Shown here: positions 15,495-23,230 of the stretch, in pieces
How the letters are laid out: each line of letters begins with the position of its first letter
How positions within the stretch are numbered: position 1 is the first letter of the stretch
Source: Nostoc sp. NMS8
Lineage (GTDB): Bacteria > Cyanobacteriota > Cyanobacteriia > Cyanobacteriales > Nostocaceae
Assembly: GCF_017115045.1 (NCBI RefSeq)
Contig: NZ_JABXKK010000104.1
Location: 124,001 to 188,000, forward strand
Length of the DNA: 64,000 bases
Reading direction: 5' to 3'
Notes under the pieces: model-generated
What the model saw: only the letters and a program-made list of their open reading frames with translations
Database searches by the model: none
What the model was told of the DNA's origin: nothing
Translations under genes and position numbers: made by a program

Positions 15495-16606
15495 TCGTTC
15501 AATAACTGGTAGATATTTTCAGAATTAGCATTCAAGTAGACATGTTGCAAGTCAATTCCTAAGAGAGAAAATTCCTCATGGATAGCCTGCATCCGCACTT
15601 CTGGCGAGTCATCTCCTTGATACCAAGCTTTTAATAACCCATTCGCTACAATCTGACAACGATTCATCCCAAAACTTTCCTGTTCAGCAAACTTTTGGTC
15701 TGGTTCTTCTGCTAACCCTAATCCTGGTAGAAGCTGCATAGTGAATAAGGGAACCTCGGCTTGAAAATAAGATTTATTTTCTTTATATACAACCTGTAAA
15801 ACTTCTTTAACTACCTGATAATCTCTTTTATCAAAATACAAAACTCCTGAATCATGCCGTCCATAGTCTTTGGGATTATACAAAACCTTAAAACTGAAAG
15901 GAATTGCTAACTTATTTAGTTGCTCTGTCAGGCTCCTCATGACCGCTACAGCACCTTCAGGAGTTAAATTAAAATAGATTCGCACAGTTTTTAATGGGTT
16001 GTTGGCATCCACAAAATGAGTAAAGCCTAGATTACCAACTGCCATATAAAAGCCATTCTGTACCCGATTTTTGGGCATCCGAATAGCTACTAAGCTACCT
16101 ACTACAGTGTCTTGATCAATAGCTTGAAGATGCTTATCGCGCTGAATATGTAATCTTAAACCACCCTTGTTTACTACTAAACTATCGTCTGTTTCTTCTT
16201 TAATTACAGACCAACCAGGGTCAAAATTGCTCTCTCCACAATTACTTCCATGCAATTGCTCATACAATTCCAAATCTATTCCCAGAAAAGTATTATTTTC
16301 TAAATCTATGAGCAAACTATTTCCTTCTCCATCTAGTGCTAAAGCACTTCGCATAGAACCGTTGTAATAGATTCCATAGAGAAAAGCCCGCAGTTGTAAA
16401 CTTAAATATTTCTGCTGTATATGGGTTGGCATTGTCTGAAAACGCTCAACTACTTCAGACGGTAATTCTAATGGTTTGTAATTTGGATGGTGGATAGAAA
16501 AATCAGATTTTATCTTAATTTTGTGAACAATATCTTGTAGCGTATCCAGCAATTGCCCAGTTAAAGCAGCCTCTACCTGAGATTGATTAGAATTCAATAA
16601 TTGCAT
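15488..16606 (-). CDS. HopA1 (T3SS effector)-domain protein, possible lanthipeptide lyase
   Basis: The 372-aa protein has the features I associate with the HopA1 family: 'FYMAVGNLGF', 'TVRIYFNLTPEGAVAVMRSL', 'FSFKVLYNPKDYGRHDSGVLYF', and an N-terminal region ending 'LRAFLYGIYYNGS'. In class V lanthipeptide systems a HopA1-like protein (LxmY type) works with a phosphotransferase-type kinase (LxmK type) to dehydrate Ser/Thr by phosphorylation and elimination. A kinase of this type is the next gene upstream, 25 bases away, which makes this role likely here. Assignment is from motif memory plus context. Confidence 0.75.
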   Translation of the reverse strand: MQLLNSNQSQVEAALTGQLLDTLQDIVHKIKIKSDFSIHHPNYKPLELPSEVVERFQTMPTHIQQKYLSLQLRAFLYGIYYNGSMRSALALDGEGNSLLIDLENNTFLGIDLELYEQLHGSNCGESNFDPGWSVIKEETDDSLVVNKGGLRLHIQRDKHLQAIDQDTVVGSLVAIRMPKNRVQNGFYMAVGNLGFTHFVDANNPLKTVRIYFNLTPEGAVAVMRSLTEQLNKLAIPFSFKVLYNPKDYGRHDSGVLYFDKRDYQVVKEVLQVVYKENKSYFQAEVPLFTMQLLPGLGLAEEPDQKFAEQESFGMNRCQIVANGLLKAWYQGDDSPEVRMQAIHEEFSLLGIDLQHVYLNANSENIYQLLNEC

Positions 16607-16631
16607 AATGATTTTGTAACAACGAAATAGC

Positions 16632-17792
16632 TTAAATAGTAGAAGCAGTAAGACGAGTTAGTTCAACAACAGCAGTACCAAAAATCGTTGGCATTGATTG
16701 TACAGGACGGCTTAGTAAGCTCTTTGCAACCTGAAGCATAGCAATTCCCATATTGCCAAAAGATTTTTGATATTGAATCATCCCCTGAATTTGTTGAATT
16801 AAAGCAAAACCGATAAATTGCACCACTCGCTGCAAGAAATCAGGGCGATGTTCTAGAATTTCTGGAAAAGTGTTTAAATAAGCTATGGTTAATGCACCAA
16901 TTGAAGGTTGAAGTAGTTCTAAAGGTGTGATTGCCAAGCGTAGAGACTCTTCAATACTCAGAGAATTACTGATAACTAAGCTAGTAAGCCAAATTTGTAC
17001 ATAGCTGCCAAGAAGTGTTCCCAAATCAAAAGCTGGATCTCCCCAAGCCGATCGTTCCCAATCAATTAGTCGGACAATATTGTTACTTGAATCCTGCCAA
17101 TCTTTGTACAGGAGAATATTATTTAGTTTCAAATCATTGTGGGTGAGACAAGAGGGCGTTACAGCGTTACCCAATTCTGCGATCGCTTGCCCTAAGCTAT
17201 CATAACGTTGATATAGAGCAAAAAACTTTAACCCATCGCCAGGAACTATACCAAAAATTTCCGGTTCAACCCGTTCTAATCCCCGAACCATAAGTGATAC
17301 TTGAGCGGGCATTAAATTATCGGAATTTTTAGAAAAGAATTTCTGATATTTTTGGTGATTGAAAGTATCACGATGTATAGTGCCTAAAATAGTACCAATT
17401 TCCCTAGCGATTTCTGTAGGAAAGCTTTTTTCTTTAGTGTAAAAATCCATTAAATCCCGATAATCATCCAGATATCGAAAGACAATAATGGAATTTTCGG
17501 CATCAAAATGCAGCACTTCTGGTAAAAATGAGCGGTAGTTGTCAAGGCTTGGAAATTGTTGTAACAACTCTTGAATTCGCCACTCACTTAAAAATTCACC
17601 AGCCGCTTTCCCTTCTTGATTATGTCGTTCTTGTTTAACAAGTAGCTTGCGATTGCCTGCTAAACTGAGTAACAAATTAAAGTTTTTCGCTGTCACTGGT
17701 TCTATCTTACTAGAAGATTGTTCAGAGTCACTGCACAGCCCTTGTTCAATTAAATAATGGAAAACATTATGAGAGTTTAATAAAAATGTCAT
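16632..17792 (-). CDS. Aminoglycoside phosphotransferase-fold kinase, possible lanthipeptide Ser/Thr kinase
   Basis: The 386-aa protein has the APH/choline kinase signatures: a Lys in 'KLLVKQE' (Lys53), the catalytic loop 'CLTHNDLKLNNILL' (Asp220, Asn225) and the metal-binding 'VRLIDWERSAWGDPAFDLG' (Asp244). All key residues are present, so it should be an active kinase. Paired with the HopA1-type gene, it fits the kinase/lyase split enzymes of class V lanthipeptides; antibiotic resistance is the less likely alternative. Confidence 0.82.
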   Translation of the reverse strand: MTFLLNSHNVFHYLIEQGLCSDSEQSSSKIEPVTAKNFNLLLSLAGNRKLLVKQERHNQEGKAAGEFLSEWRIQELLQQFPSLDNYRSFLPEVLHFDAENSIIVFRYLDDYRDLMDFYTKEKSFPTEIAREIGTILGTIHRDTFNHQKYQKFFSKNSDNLMPAQVSLMVRGLERVEPEIFGIVPGDGLKFFALYQRYDSLGQAIAELGNAVTPSCLTHNDLKLNNILLYKDWQDSSNNIVRLIDWERSAWGDPAFDLGTLLGSYVQIWLTSLVISNSLSIEESLRLAITPLELLQPSIGALTIAYLNTFPEILEHRPDFLQRVVQFIGFALIQQIQGMIQYQKSFGNMGIAMLQVAKSLLSRPVQSMPTIFGTAVVELTRLTASTI

Positions 17793-17851
17793 AAGCTTTG
17801 AATATCTAAACTATGGAAAAATAATCAAGACTAACTAATTTGTAGATAGAA

Positions 17852-18034
17852 CTAGTTTGGGATTTTCAAAATACCTGCTTCTTTTTCAATGCGATCTAGA
17901 GCTTTTTTTGCCCGAAAGATAATTCTTAAATAAGCTAGTTGACTACTCCAAGCTGAACGAGGTAATAGGGTTGCTTGAGAGTCAGGAATAGTCGTATTTT
18001 CTAAAGCGAGAGAATCAGTAGAGATATTATTCAT
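17852..18034 (-). CDS. Small 60-aa protein between the radical SAM and kinase genes
   Basis: The protein has an acidic, Ser/Thr-rich first half and a basic, probably helical second half ('SQLAYLRIIFRAKKALDRIE'). It begins 22 bases after the radical SAM stop. There is no double-glycine site, so it is unlikely to be a precursor. It may be a partner protein of the radical SAM enzyme or the kinase; I do not recognise the family. Confidence 0.6.
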   Translation of the reverse strand: MNNISTDSLALENTTIPDSQATLLPRSAWSSQLAYLRIIFRAKKALDRIEKEAGILKIPN

Positions 18035-18056
18035 AAGTAATGATATTTCACAGTTA

Positions 18057-19319
18057 TTAATTGTTGGAACTAACCAAAGATGATACTAATTCTGGGTATT
18101 CTTCCCAACCTTCTGGCCATTGAATGCGATCGCTAGTAAAATGAAGCGGATCGTTTTCTGGCCAAGGAGCATTTATTGGTTCCTCAATTAGCCCAAACTC
18201 ACCATTATCAAAGGGGTTTCCGTCCGCACGACGTTGAAGAAATACTCGCTCCCGAATACCGCCTTTTTCCTGAGTCAGGGCGCGATGATGACAATAAGGA
18301 TTATTGCCTCTTTTATCAAAGAAAACGTGAGCAGTCCAACTGCAACCACCCCGACAGAGTTCTGCAAATTCACAAGTCTTGCAAAAACCCCATAAATGTG
18401 ATGTTCCTTTGGGTGTGTCAGCTCCGAGATTAAACCGTAATTCTTCGGTTTCTTCAATAATTGTCCGTAGTGAATAGTCACGGATGTTGCCGCCAGTGTA
18501 GGCTGTGGTAGGTAGTGAGGGACAACCTTTGATCGCACCATCGGCTTCAATACCTAAAGCAGACAGTCCAGCGCTACACCCCTGCCAAAATGACCAAGCG
18601 TCTCCACCCCGCAGCAGTCGTTCATAGGGCCCGTAGTAGCCGATGTTATTCCCCGGCTGCACCTGCACGCCTTCTCGCTTGGCGCGTTCGGCAACACGAG
18701 CAATCATTGGGTATAGATCCAATAGTTCGTAAGGTTGCAATAAAATATCAGTATTATCAGCAGCATTGCCCATTGGTACAGTCAACTGAATTTGCCAAGC
18801 GAAGACACCAGCATCGCGGAGATGACCGTAAATTTGAGGAAATTCTGGTGCAGACAAACGATTGATTTGCGTATTGCAGCCAAAGGGGATACCTGCTTCC
18901 TTAAGATGGCTCATAGTCTTAAATGCCCATTGCCACGAACCTTGTTTGCCCCGCAGGCGATCGTGAGTCGCTTCTAAGCCATCAACCGACACAGAAACCA
19001 CGCCAATACCAGCTTCTTTCATCCGGTGGGCTGTGTCTAAGGTGATACCATAACCCCCAGTGGTCATGCCACACAACATCCCAGCTTTGGTAATTGCTTG
19101 GGCAATCTCTAGCCAGTCAGGACGGAGAAAAGCTTCACCACCAATTATGGTAACTTCTGTAATTCCCACTTCGGCCATTTGTTTGACTAAATCAAGGGCT
19201 TCTGCTGTGGAAAGTTCATTTGTCCTTGTATGACCAGCGCGTGAACCGCAGTGTTGACAGGCTAGATTACACTTGAGTGTAATTTCCCAAACTGCATAAC
19301 TAATTCGGCGATAAGTCAT
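18057..19319 (-). CDS. Radical SAM/SPASM peptide-modifying enzyme, splicease-like candidate
   Basis: The 420-aa protein has the CX3CX2C motif near the N-terminus ('LKCNLACQHCGSR', Cys17, Cys21, Cys24), the 'GGEAFLRPDW' glycine motif, and a C-terminal SPASM region with many cysteines ('FWQGCSAG', 'IKGCPSLP', 'FCKTCEFAELCRGGC', 'NPYCHH'). It should bind one SAM-cleaving and two auxiliary Fe-S clusters. It is directly downstream of two Nif11-leader precursors whose cores carry X-Y-G sites, the substrate pattern of PlpX-type spliceases, which excise a tyramine unit and leave an alpha-keto-beta-amino acid. Function is inferred; other tyrosine-directed chemistry is possible. Confidence 0.9.
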   Translation of the reverse strand: MTYRRISYAVWEITLKCNLACQHCGSRAGHTRTNELSTAEALDLVKQMAEVGITEVTIIGGEAFLRPDWLEIAQAITKAGMLCGMTTGGYGITLDTAHRMKEAGIGVVSVSVDGLEATHDRLRGKQGSWQWAFKTMSHLKEAGIPFGCNTQINRLSAPEFPQIYGHLRDAGVFAWQIQLTVPMGNAADNTDILLQPYELLDLYPMIARVAERAKREGVQVQPGNNIGYYGPYERLLRGGDAWSFWQGCSAGLSALGIEADGAIKGCPSLPTTAYTGGNIRDYSLRTIIEETEELRFNLGADTPKGTSHLWGFCKTCEFAELCRGGCSWTAHVFFDKRGNNPYCHHRALTQEKGGIRERVFLQRRADGNPFDNGEFGLIEEPINAPWPENDPLHFTSDRIQWPEGWEEYPELVSSLVSSNN

Positions 19320-19417
19320 TAGAATACCCTCAATTAATTTTTCTAGAAAGGGACGAACAAATTCCCATCCATCCCTATAAATTTAATCTGTTCTAGTAGC
19401 AACAGAGGTTCCCTCAA

Positions 19418-19753
19418 CTATGCATCTGCCCGAATAGCTCCATATACTGGTTGGAATCTGGGTGGCCATGGACGTACAACTCCATATAATGGTTGGAATT
19501 TGCTCCACCCAGTTAATCCACCAAAAACTGCTGCCAGTTCTTTTTCACTTAAATCCTTGAGTTCACCTTCACTATCAGCAGACTCTAATAATTGAGTAGT
19601 ATATTCTTCATACTCTTCTAGAGTGAAATTGTAGCCAGCAGCTTTAACGATTTGGCTACATTCTTCTTTATTATTAACGCCTTGAATTTGATTACGGAAA
19701 GTTTCATCATTTGCTAGCTGTTCATAAAAAGCTTTGACATGTTGTAGTGACAT
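19418..19753 (-). CDS. Nif11-leader peptide precursor 1 with two X-Y-G sites
   Basis: The 111-aa precursor has a Nif11-type leader (residues 1-79) starting 'MSLQHVKAFYEQLANDETF' and ending 'ELAAVFGG'. The 32-residue core contains a doubled motif: 'FQPLYGVVRPW' (Leu89-Tyr90-Gly91) and 'FQPVYGAIRADA' (Val103-Tyr104-Gly105). Each X-Y-G is a candidate splice site for the radical SAM enzyme that starts about 100 bases downstream. Release would occur after Gly79 by the C39 exporter. It is a tandem duplicate of the next gene, and the downstream flank is duplicated as well. Confidence 0.9.
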   Translation of the reverse strand: MSLQHVKAFYEQLANDETFRNQIQGVNNKEECSQIVKAAGYNFTLEEYEEYTTQLLESADSEGELKDLSEKELAAVFGGLTGWSKFQPLYGVVRPWPPRFQPVYGAIRADA

Positions 19754-19912
19754 AAAATTCTCCTTGACTCGATTAAGTAAACTAAATAAATTTTTGAATG
19801 TTATACATTCTTTTGTTATCTGTTATTGCGATTTTATTTTGAATTTATGAAAGGGGACAGATCCCCATCCGTCCCTTGAAATTTAATCTGTTCTAGTAGC
19901 AACACAGGTTCC

Positions 19913-20245
19913 CTAAACTATGTCATCTACCCGAATAACTCCATACATCAGTTGGTAGGGTGGCCATACAACTCCATACAATGGTTGAATTCTGGGCTTT
20001 CCAGTTAATCCACCAAAAACTGCTGCCAGTTCTTTTTCACTTAAATCTTTGAGTTCACCTTCACCATTGGCAGACTCTAACAATTGAGTGGTATATTCTT
20101 CATACTCTTCTAGAGTGAAATCGTAGCCAGCAGCTTTAACTATCTGACTACATTCTTCCTTGCTATTAACGCCTTGAATTTGATTGCGGAAAGCTTCATC
20201 ATTTGCTAGTTTTTCGTAAAAAGATTTTACATGTTCTAGAGACAT
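19913..20245 (-). CDS. Nif11-leader peptide precursor 2 with two X-Y-G sites
   Basis: The 110-aa protein's leader differs from precursor 1 at only about ten positions up to Gly79. The core differs more: 'IQPLYGVVWPPYQLMYGVIR' (Leu89-Tyr90-Gly91 and Met100-Tyr101-Gly102) with an acidic end. Spacing between the two sites is 11 residues here against 14 in precursor 1. Conservation of both X-Y-G sites against a changing background suggests they are what the enzyme reads. Confidence 0.9.
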   Translation of the reverse strand: MSLEHVKSFYEKLANDEAFRNQIQGVNSKEECSQIVKAAGYDFTLEEYEEYTTQLLESANGEGELKDLSEKELAAVFGGLTGKPRIQPLYGVVWPPYQLMYGVIRVDDIV

Positions 20246-20321
20246 AATTTTCTACTCCTGAAGTTACTTAACAGTTGGTCATTCTGTTAGGATATCGAAC
20301 CAGACTCACTACTTATGAAGC

Positions 20322-20363
20322 CGAAGTCTTACCCGCCTCTGACTATGGACAGGCGAGACTTCG
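20322..20363 (-). promoter_or_regulatory. Hairpin between the Cys-rich gene and precursor 2
   Basis: Arms CGAAGTCT and AGACTTCG (8 bp) enclose a second GCCT/AGGC pairing with a small bulge. It lies in the gap between the 146-aa gene and the Nif11 precursor, so it could act as an attenuator or an mRNA processing site; a small mobile palindrome is the alternative. Confidence 0.45.
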
Positions 20364-20413
20364 ACCTATCCCACAAGAAGTAGTTGAGTATTTTTTATTT
20401 ATTTGGAAGCGCC

Positions 20414-20854
20414 TTAACCGGCAGCTAGTTTTGACACTTGAATTGCTACTTCAGATGGATTGTAGTTATCTGTAATTACTTGTGGACAACGCATACAAGC
20501 TGCTTTCCCTTCTTGCTGCCACCATCGACAATCTCGGCGGATGGAACAGGGGGGTAGTTCTTGTGCTACTGACGGTAACTTTTCTACAATTCGCGTTGCT
20601 AAACGGCAATCTTGTCCATCAAAATGCTGACAATCTTTAGTCGCACAAGCTGCCGCCGTCCGAAAAATTTCAGCAGGTGTAATTGGATTAGCTTTTGCTA
20701 TCAGTTCATCACTGATAGGTAAGGGCTGTTTAAGATAAGTTACACGCGGTTCTGCAACTGTTCCACTGATAATTCCGAAAACCACACTATCCTCGGATTC
20801 TGCTCTAGCACTGGGGCAAAGTGTAGTTTTATCCACAGCAATATCTTTCATCAA
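20414..20854 (-). CDS. Eight-cysteine 146-aa protein of the radical SAM locus
   Basis: The protein has eight Cys, seven of them clustered: 'ACATKDCQHFDGQDCRLA' then 'LPPCSIRRDCRWWQQEG' and 'AACMRCPQVITDN'. This suggests a metal or Fe-S site. Similar cyanobacterial proteins are annotated only as 'nitrogen fixation protein' in my memory. Its place directly upstream of two Nif11-leader precursors and a radical SAM gene makes it a candidate for the accessory protein (PlpY-like role) or an electron or cluster donor. The second Met may be the start. Confidence 0.75.
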   Translation of the reverse strand: MMKDIAVDKTTLCPSARAESEDSVVFGIISGTVAEPRVTYLKQPLPISDELIAKANPITPAEIFRTAAACATKDCQHFDGQDCRLATRIVEKLPSVAQELPPCSIRRDCRWWQQEGKAACMRCPQVITDNYNPSEVAIQVSKLAAG

Positions 20855-20878
20855 TTGAGCTTCCAGTGGAGAGAATCT

Positions 20879-21124
20879 TTATGAAAGTAAGGGGTCAACT
20901 GCAACGAGTCCTATAGTAATAGGAGGAAAAATCTTACCAAGGATTGTGGGAACCAATTTTGATGCTCCACCTGCAACGCTTTTTGCTTCTTCGTCAGACA
21001 TCAATAACAAAGATTCTTCTGAATTCAAAGCTTCATTCCGACGTGTCACAGCATTTTGCACAGCATCATCAATCAAATCGTTAATTTCAATTTGAATGTT
21101 ATATTTTCTTTCTTTAGCTTCCAT
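20879..21124 (-). CDS. Double-glycine peptide precursor of a third type
   Basis: The 81-aa precursor has a charged leader (1-53) ending 'MSDEEAKSVAGG' and a 28-residue hydrophobic core ('ASKLVPTILGKIFPP' onwards, ending 'DPLLS') with no Cys and no Tyr. It therefore cannot be a substrate for X-Y-G splicing or a thioether ring, and its modification, if any, is unknown. It is the first gene of the minus-strand run, 25 bases before the Cys-rich gene. Confidence 0.8.
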   Translation of the reverse strand: MEAKERKYNIQIEINDLIDDAVQNAVTRRNEALNSEESLLLMSDEEAKSVAGGASKLVPTILGKIFPPITIGLVAVDPLLS

Positions 21125-21537
21125 GTTGATTTTCCTCTGAATTCTTGACCATTGATTATTTTTTAGGCAATTATACTAATCAGTGTAATTGCCTAATATG
21201 TCCTCTATATTAGGAAAAAAGAAGCTAATCGCTCTATATATTAAGAACTCTAAATTAGACAGAAATAAAACTTTTATGTCACGAAAAAACGATGATTTTT
21301 GATTAATATCTATTGTTCTGTAGAGCCATATATCAGTTACTCAAGCTGTAAACTATCGCATATCAATTCAAATTTGATATTTGAGGTAATTTTGAACATT
21401 AACTAAAATATTTCTGTCCCGAAAATATTGTCAACTGACAGAGGATATCTAAATGTCTAGTTGCTTTCTATTCAGCTTTAAAGTACATAAAATATTTCAA
21501 ATGTCAAGTAAAAAAGCTAGATTTGGTATTTATCATG
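21125..21537. other. Promoter region of the minus-strand RiPP genes
   Basis: AT-rich, no gene. It holds the upstream region of the 81-aa precursor and the 3' flank of trmB. Two related strings, 'tttatgtcacgaaaa' (near 21280) and 'tttctgtcccgaaaa' (near 21410), might be a repeated regulatory site and recall the TGTCCC element upstream of the type B peptides. Confidence 0.35.
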
Positions 21538-22197
21538 CTAGGCGATCGCACTATTACCATCATCTCGCCTGACAAACAAAGCCCGATAAACAGGTTCACC
21601 CTTTTTTTGCGTGCCTATTTCCCTTTCTGTGGGCACTGGTAGGGGGTTCTCAGGCAACCATTCTCCTATACCAATTTTCTCAAAAGCTGGATTTTCTGCA
21701 AAGCGATCGCGCATTTCCACAGCGACAAATTCCATATCTGATTGCAGAAATACCAACCCCCCAACTGCAAGATACTTAGCTAAATCTGCTACTAGTTCTG
21801 GTTGGACTACACGACGTTTCGCATGGCGGGTTTTAAACCAAGGATCGGGAAATTGAATTGTAACGCGTTGTAAACTTCCTGAAGGGAGGGAAGATAAAAG
21901 TGAGTGTAGTGAGTTATTCACATTGCAAAATAAATAGTGCAGGTTTGTTAAACCTAACTCAGAACGTAACTTATTCGCCTCCACCACCAGCGGTTTCCGA
22001 ATTTCTAAGCCTAGATAATTCCAATTGGGTTCTATCTTGGACATATTCAATAAAAATACTCCTTTAGCGCAGCCAATATCTAAATGTAGTGGTTGATTTG
22101 GCTTTACATAAACTTTTTCCAAGTCTTGAGGACTTGCTGGTGTTTGATACTTCTTACTAAGTGGATTAACATGCTGGCGGACTCGGACTGCTGCCAA
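21538..22197 (-). CDS. trmB: tRNA (guanine-N7-)-methyltransferase
   Basis: The 219-aa protein has a SAM-binding motif 'LHLDIGCAKGVFLL', then 'WNYLGLEIRKPLV' and the family motif 'TIQFPDPWFKTRHAKRRVV'. It methylates G46 in the variable loop of tRNAs. Length and motifs are normal. A GCGATCGC octamer overlaps the last codons. It marks the return to housekeeping genes at the edge of the RiPP locus. Confidence 0.95.
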   Translation of the reverse strand: MAAVRVRQHVNPLSKKYQTPASPQDLEKVYVKPNQPLHLDIGCAKGVFLLNMSKIEPNWNYLGLEIRKPLVVEANKLRSELGLTNLHYLFCNVNNSLHSLLSSLPSGSLQRVTIQFPDPWFKTRHAKRRVVQPELVADLAKYLAVGGLVFLQSDMEFVAVEMRDRFAENPAFEKIGIGEWLPENPLPVPTEREIGTQKKGEPVYRALFVRRDDGNSAIA

Positions 22198-22459
22198 AAT
22201 TTGCTCTCCTTTACGTGAAAATATCTTGTGGTGAAACCCAGGCTACAAGGAAGTCTAACAAAAGTATGCCAAAAATTATCGGTCTATCATTCAATTGCTT
22301 ACCCAGCATCAAGTTTGTATAGTAGTCGCAGTCAAATACGCCTGTTTTTTGAGGTTTTCGAGAAATTTATATTTTGGAAGTCCCTCATTTTGCATTAATC
22401 TCTAGAATTAAAATGCCTTAGCACATTTGCTTTAGTCATGGAGGGAGGAAACTTAAACA

Positions 22460-23188
22460 GTGGATATTTTAGATTTATTTTATAAGGGCGGGCCAGCGAT
22501 GTGGCCAATGCTTGTTTTATCGATTCTGGCTGTGAGTGTGATTTTTGAGCGTTTGTGGTTCTGGTTGCGAATTTTGACTCAGGAAAAGCAAATAGTCGAT
22601 CGCATCCTGGATGCTGCCCAAGATAACTGGGAATTAGCTGCCGACATCGCTAAACAAGCAAGCGATCAGCCTGTTGGGCGTTTTCTCTACGCCCCTCTAC
22701 GCTTAACGAAGACTGATGCGGAAACTTTTCGACTCGCACTAGAGGCTACAGCAGAAGACGAATTAGCTGGGATGCGGCGGGGCGAAAAACTTTTAGAAGC
22801 TGTGATCGCCCTAGCGCCACTACTAGGATTGTTGGGTACAGTTTTGGGTTTAATCCGCTCTCTGCGCTCAATTAGAATTGGCGATTTGGGAACTGAATCC
22901 ACCGCTGGGGTGACTACTGGTATTGGTGAATCCTTAATTAGTACGGCAACTGGGCTAATAGTTGCGATTATTGCTTTGGTATTTTACCGCCTATTTCAAA
23001 GTTTTGTAGTTAACCAAGTCAAAGTTTTTCGGAAGGCAGGAAATGAGATGGAATTGCTCTATCGCCAGTCTCCACCTGATTTTAGCAATCGGACACCAGT
23101 AATAGTACGGGAAAATTTCACTCCACCCCGCAAGCCAGGAAAGACTAGGCTTCCTGAACCTCCTGAACCCCCGAATACAGCTAATTAA
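22460..23188 (+). CDS. MotA/TolQ/ExbB-type proton channel protein
   Basis: The 242-aa protein has the three-helix TolQ/ExbB layout: an N-terminal segment ('AMWPMLVLSILAVSVIFERL') and two later ones ('LEAVIALAPLLGLLGTVLGL' and 'STATGLIVAIIALVFYRLF'). It would form the proton channel with the next gene's product to power outer-membrane uptake. The start is GTG with a good ribosome site ('gggaggaa'). The C-terminal tail is Pro-rich. Confidence 0.92.
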   Translation: MDILDLFYKGGPAMWPMLVLSILAVSVIFERLWFWLRILTQEKQIVDRILDAAQDNWELAADIAKQASDQPVGRFLYAPLRLTKTDAETFRLALEATAEDELAGMRRGEKLLEAVIALAPLLGLLGTVLGLIRSLRSIRIGDLGTESTAGVTTGIGESLISTATGLIVAIIALVFYRLFQSFVVNQVKVFRKAGNEMELLYRQSPPDFSNRTPVIVRENFTPPRKPGKTRLPEPPEPPNTAN

Positions 23189-23230
23189 TAGTGAAAAATT
23201 CAACCCCCGAACCAGATTTTAGAGTAAGAC

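Noticed and set aside
16632..17792. Aminoglycoside resistance gene
   Set aside because: The fold fits, but the setting next to the HopA1-type, precursor and exporter genes favours a peptide kinase.
19418..20245. Nitrogenase-related function for the Nif11-type proteins
   Set aside because: The Nif11 name comes from the leader family; the Gly-Gly end and variable core show they are peptide precursors.
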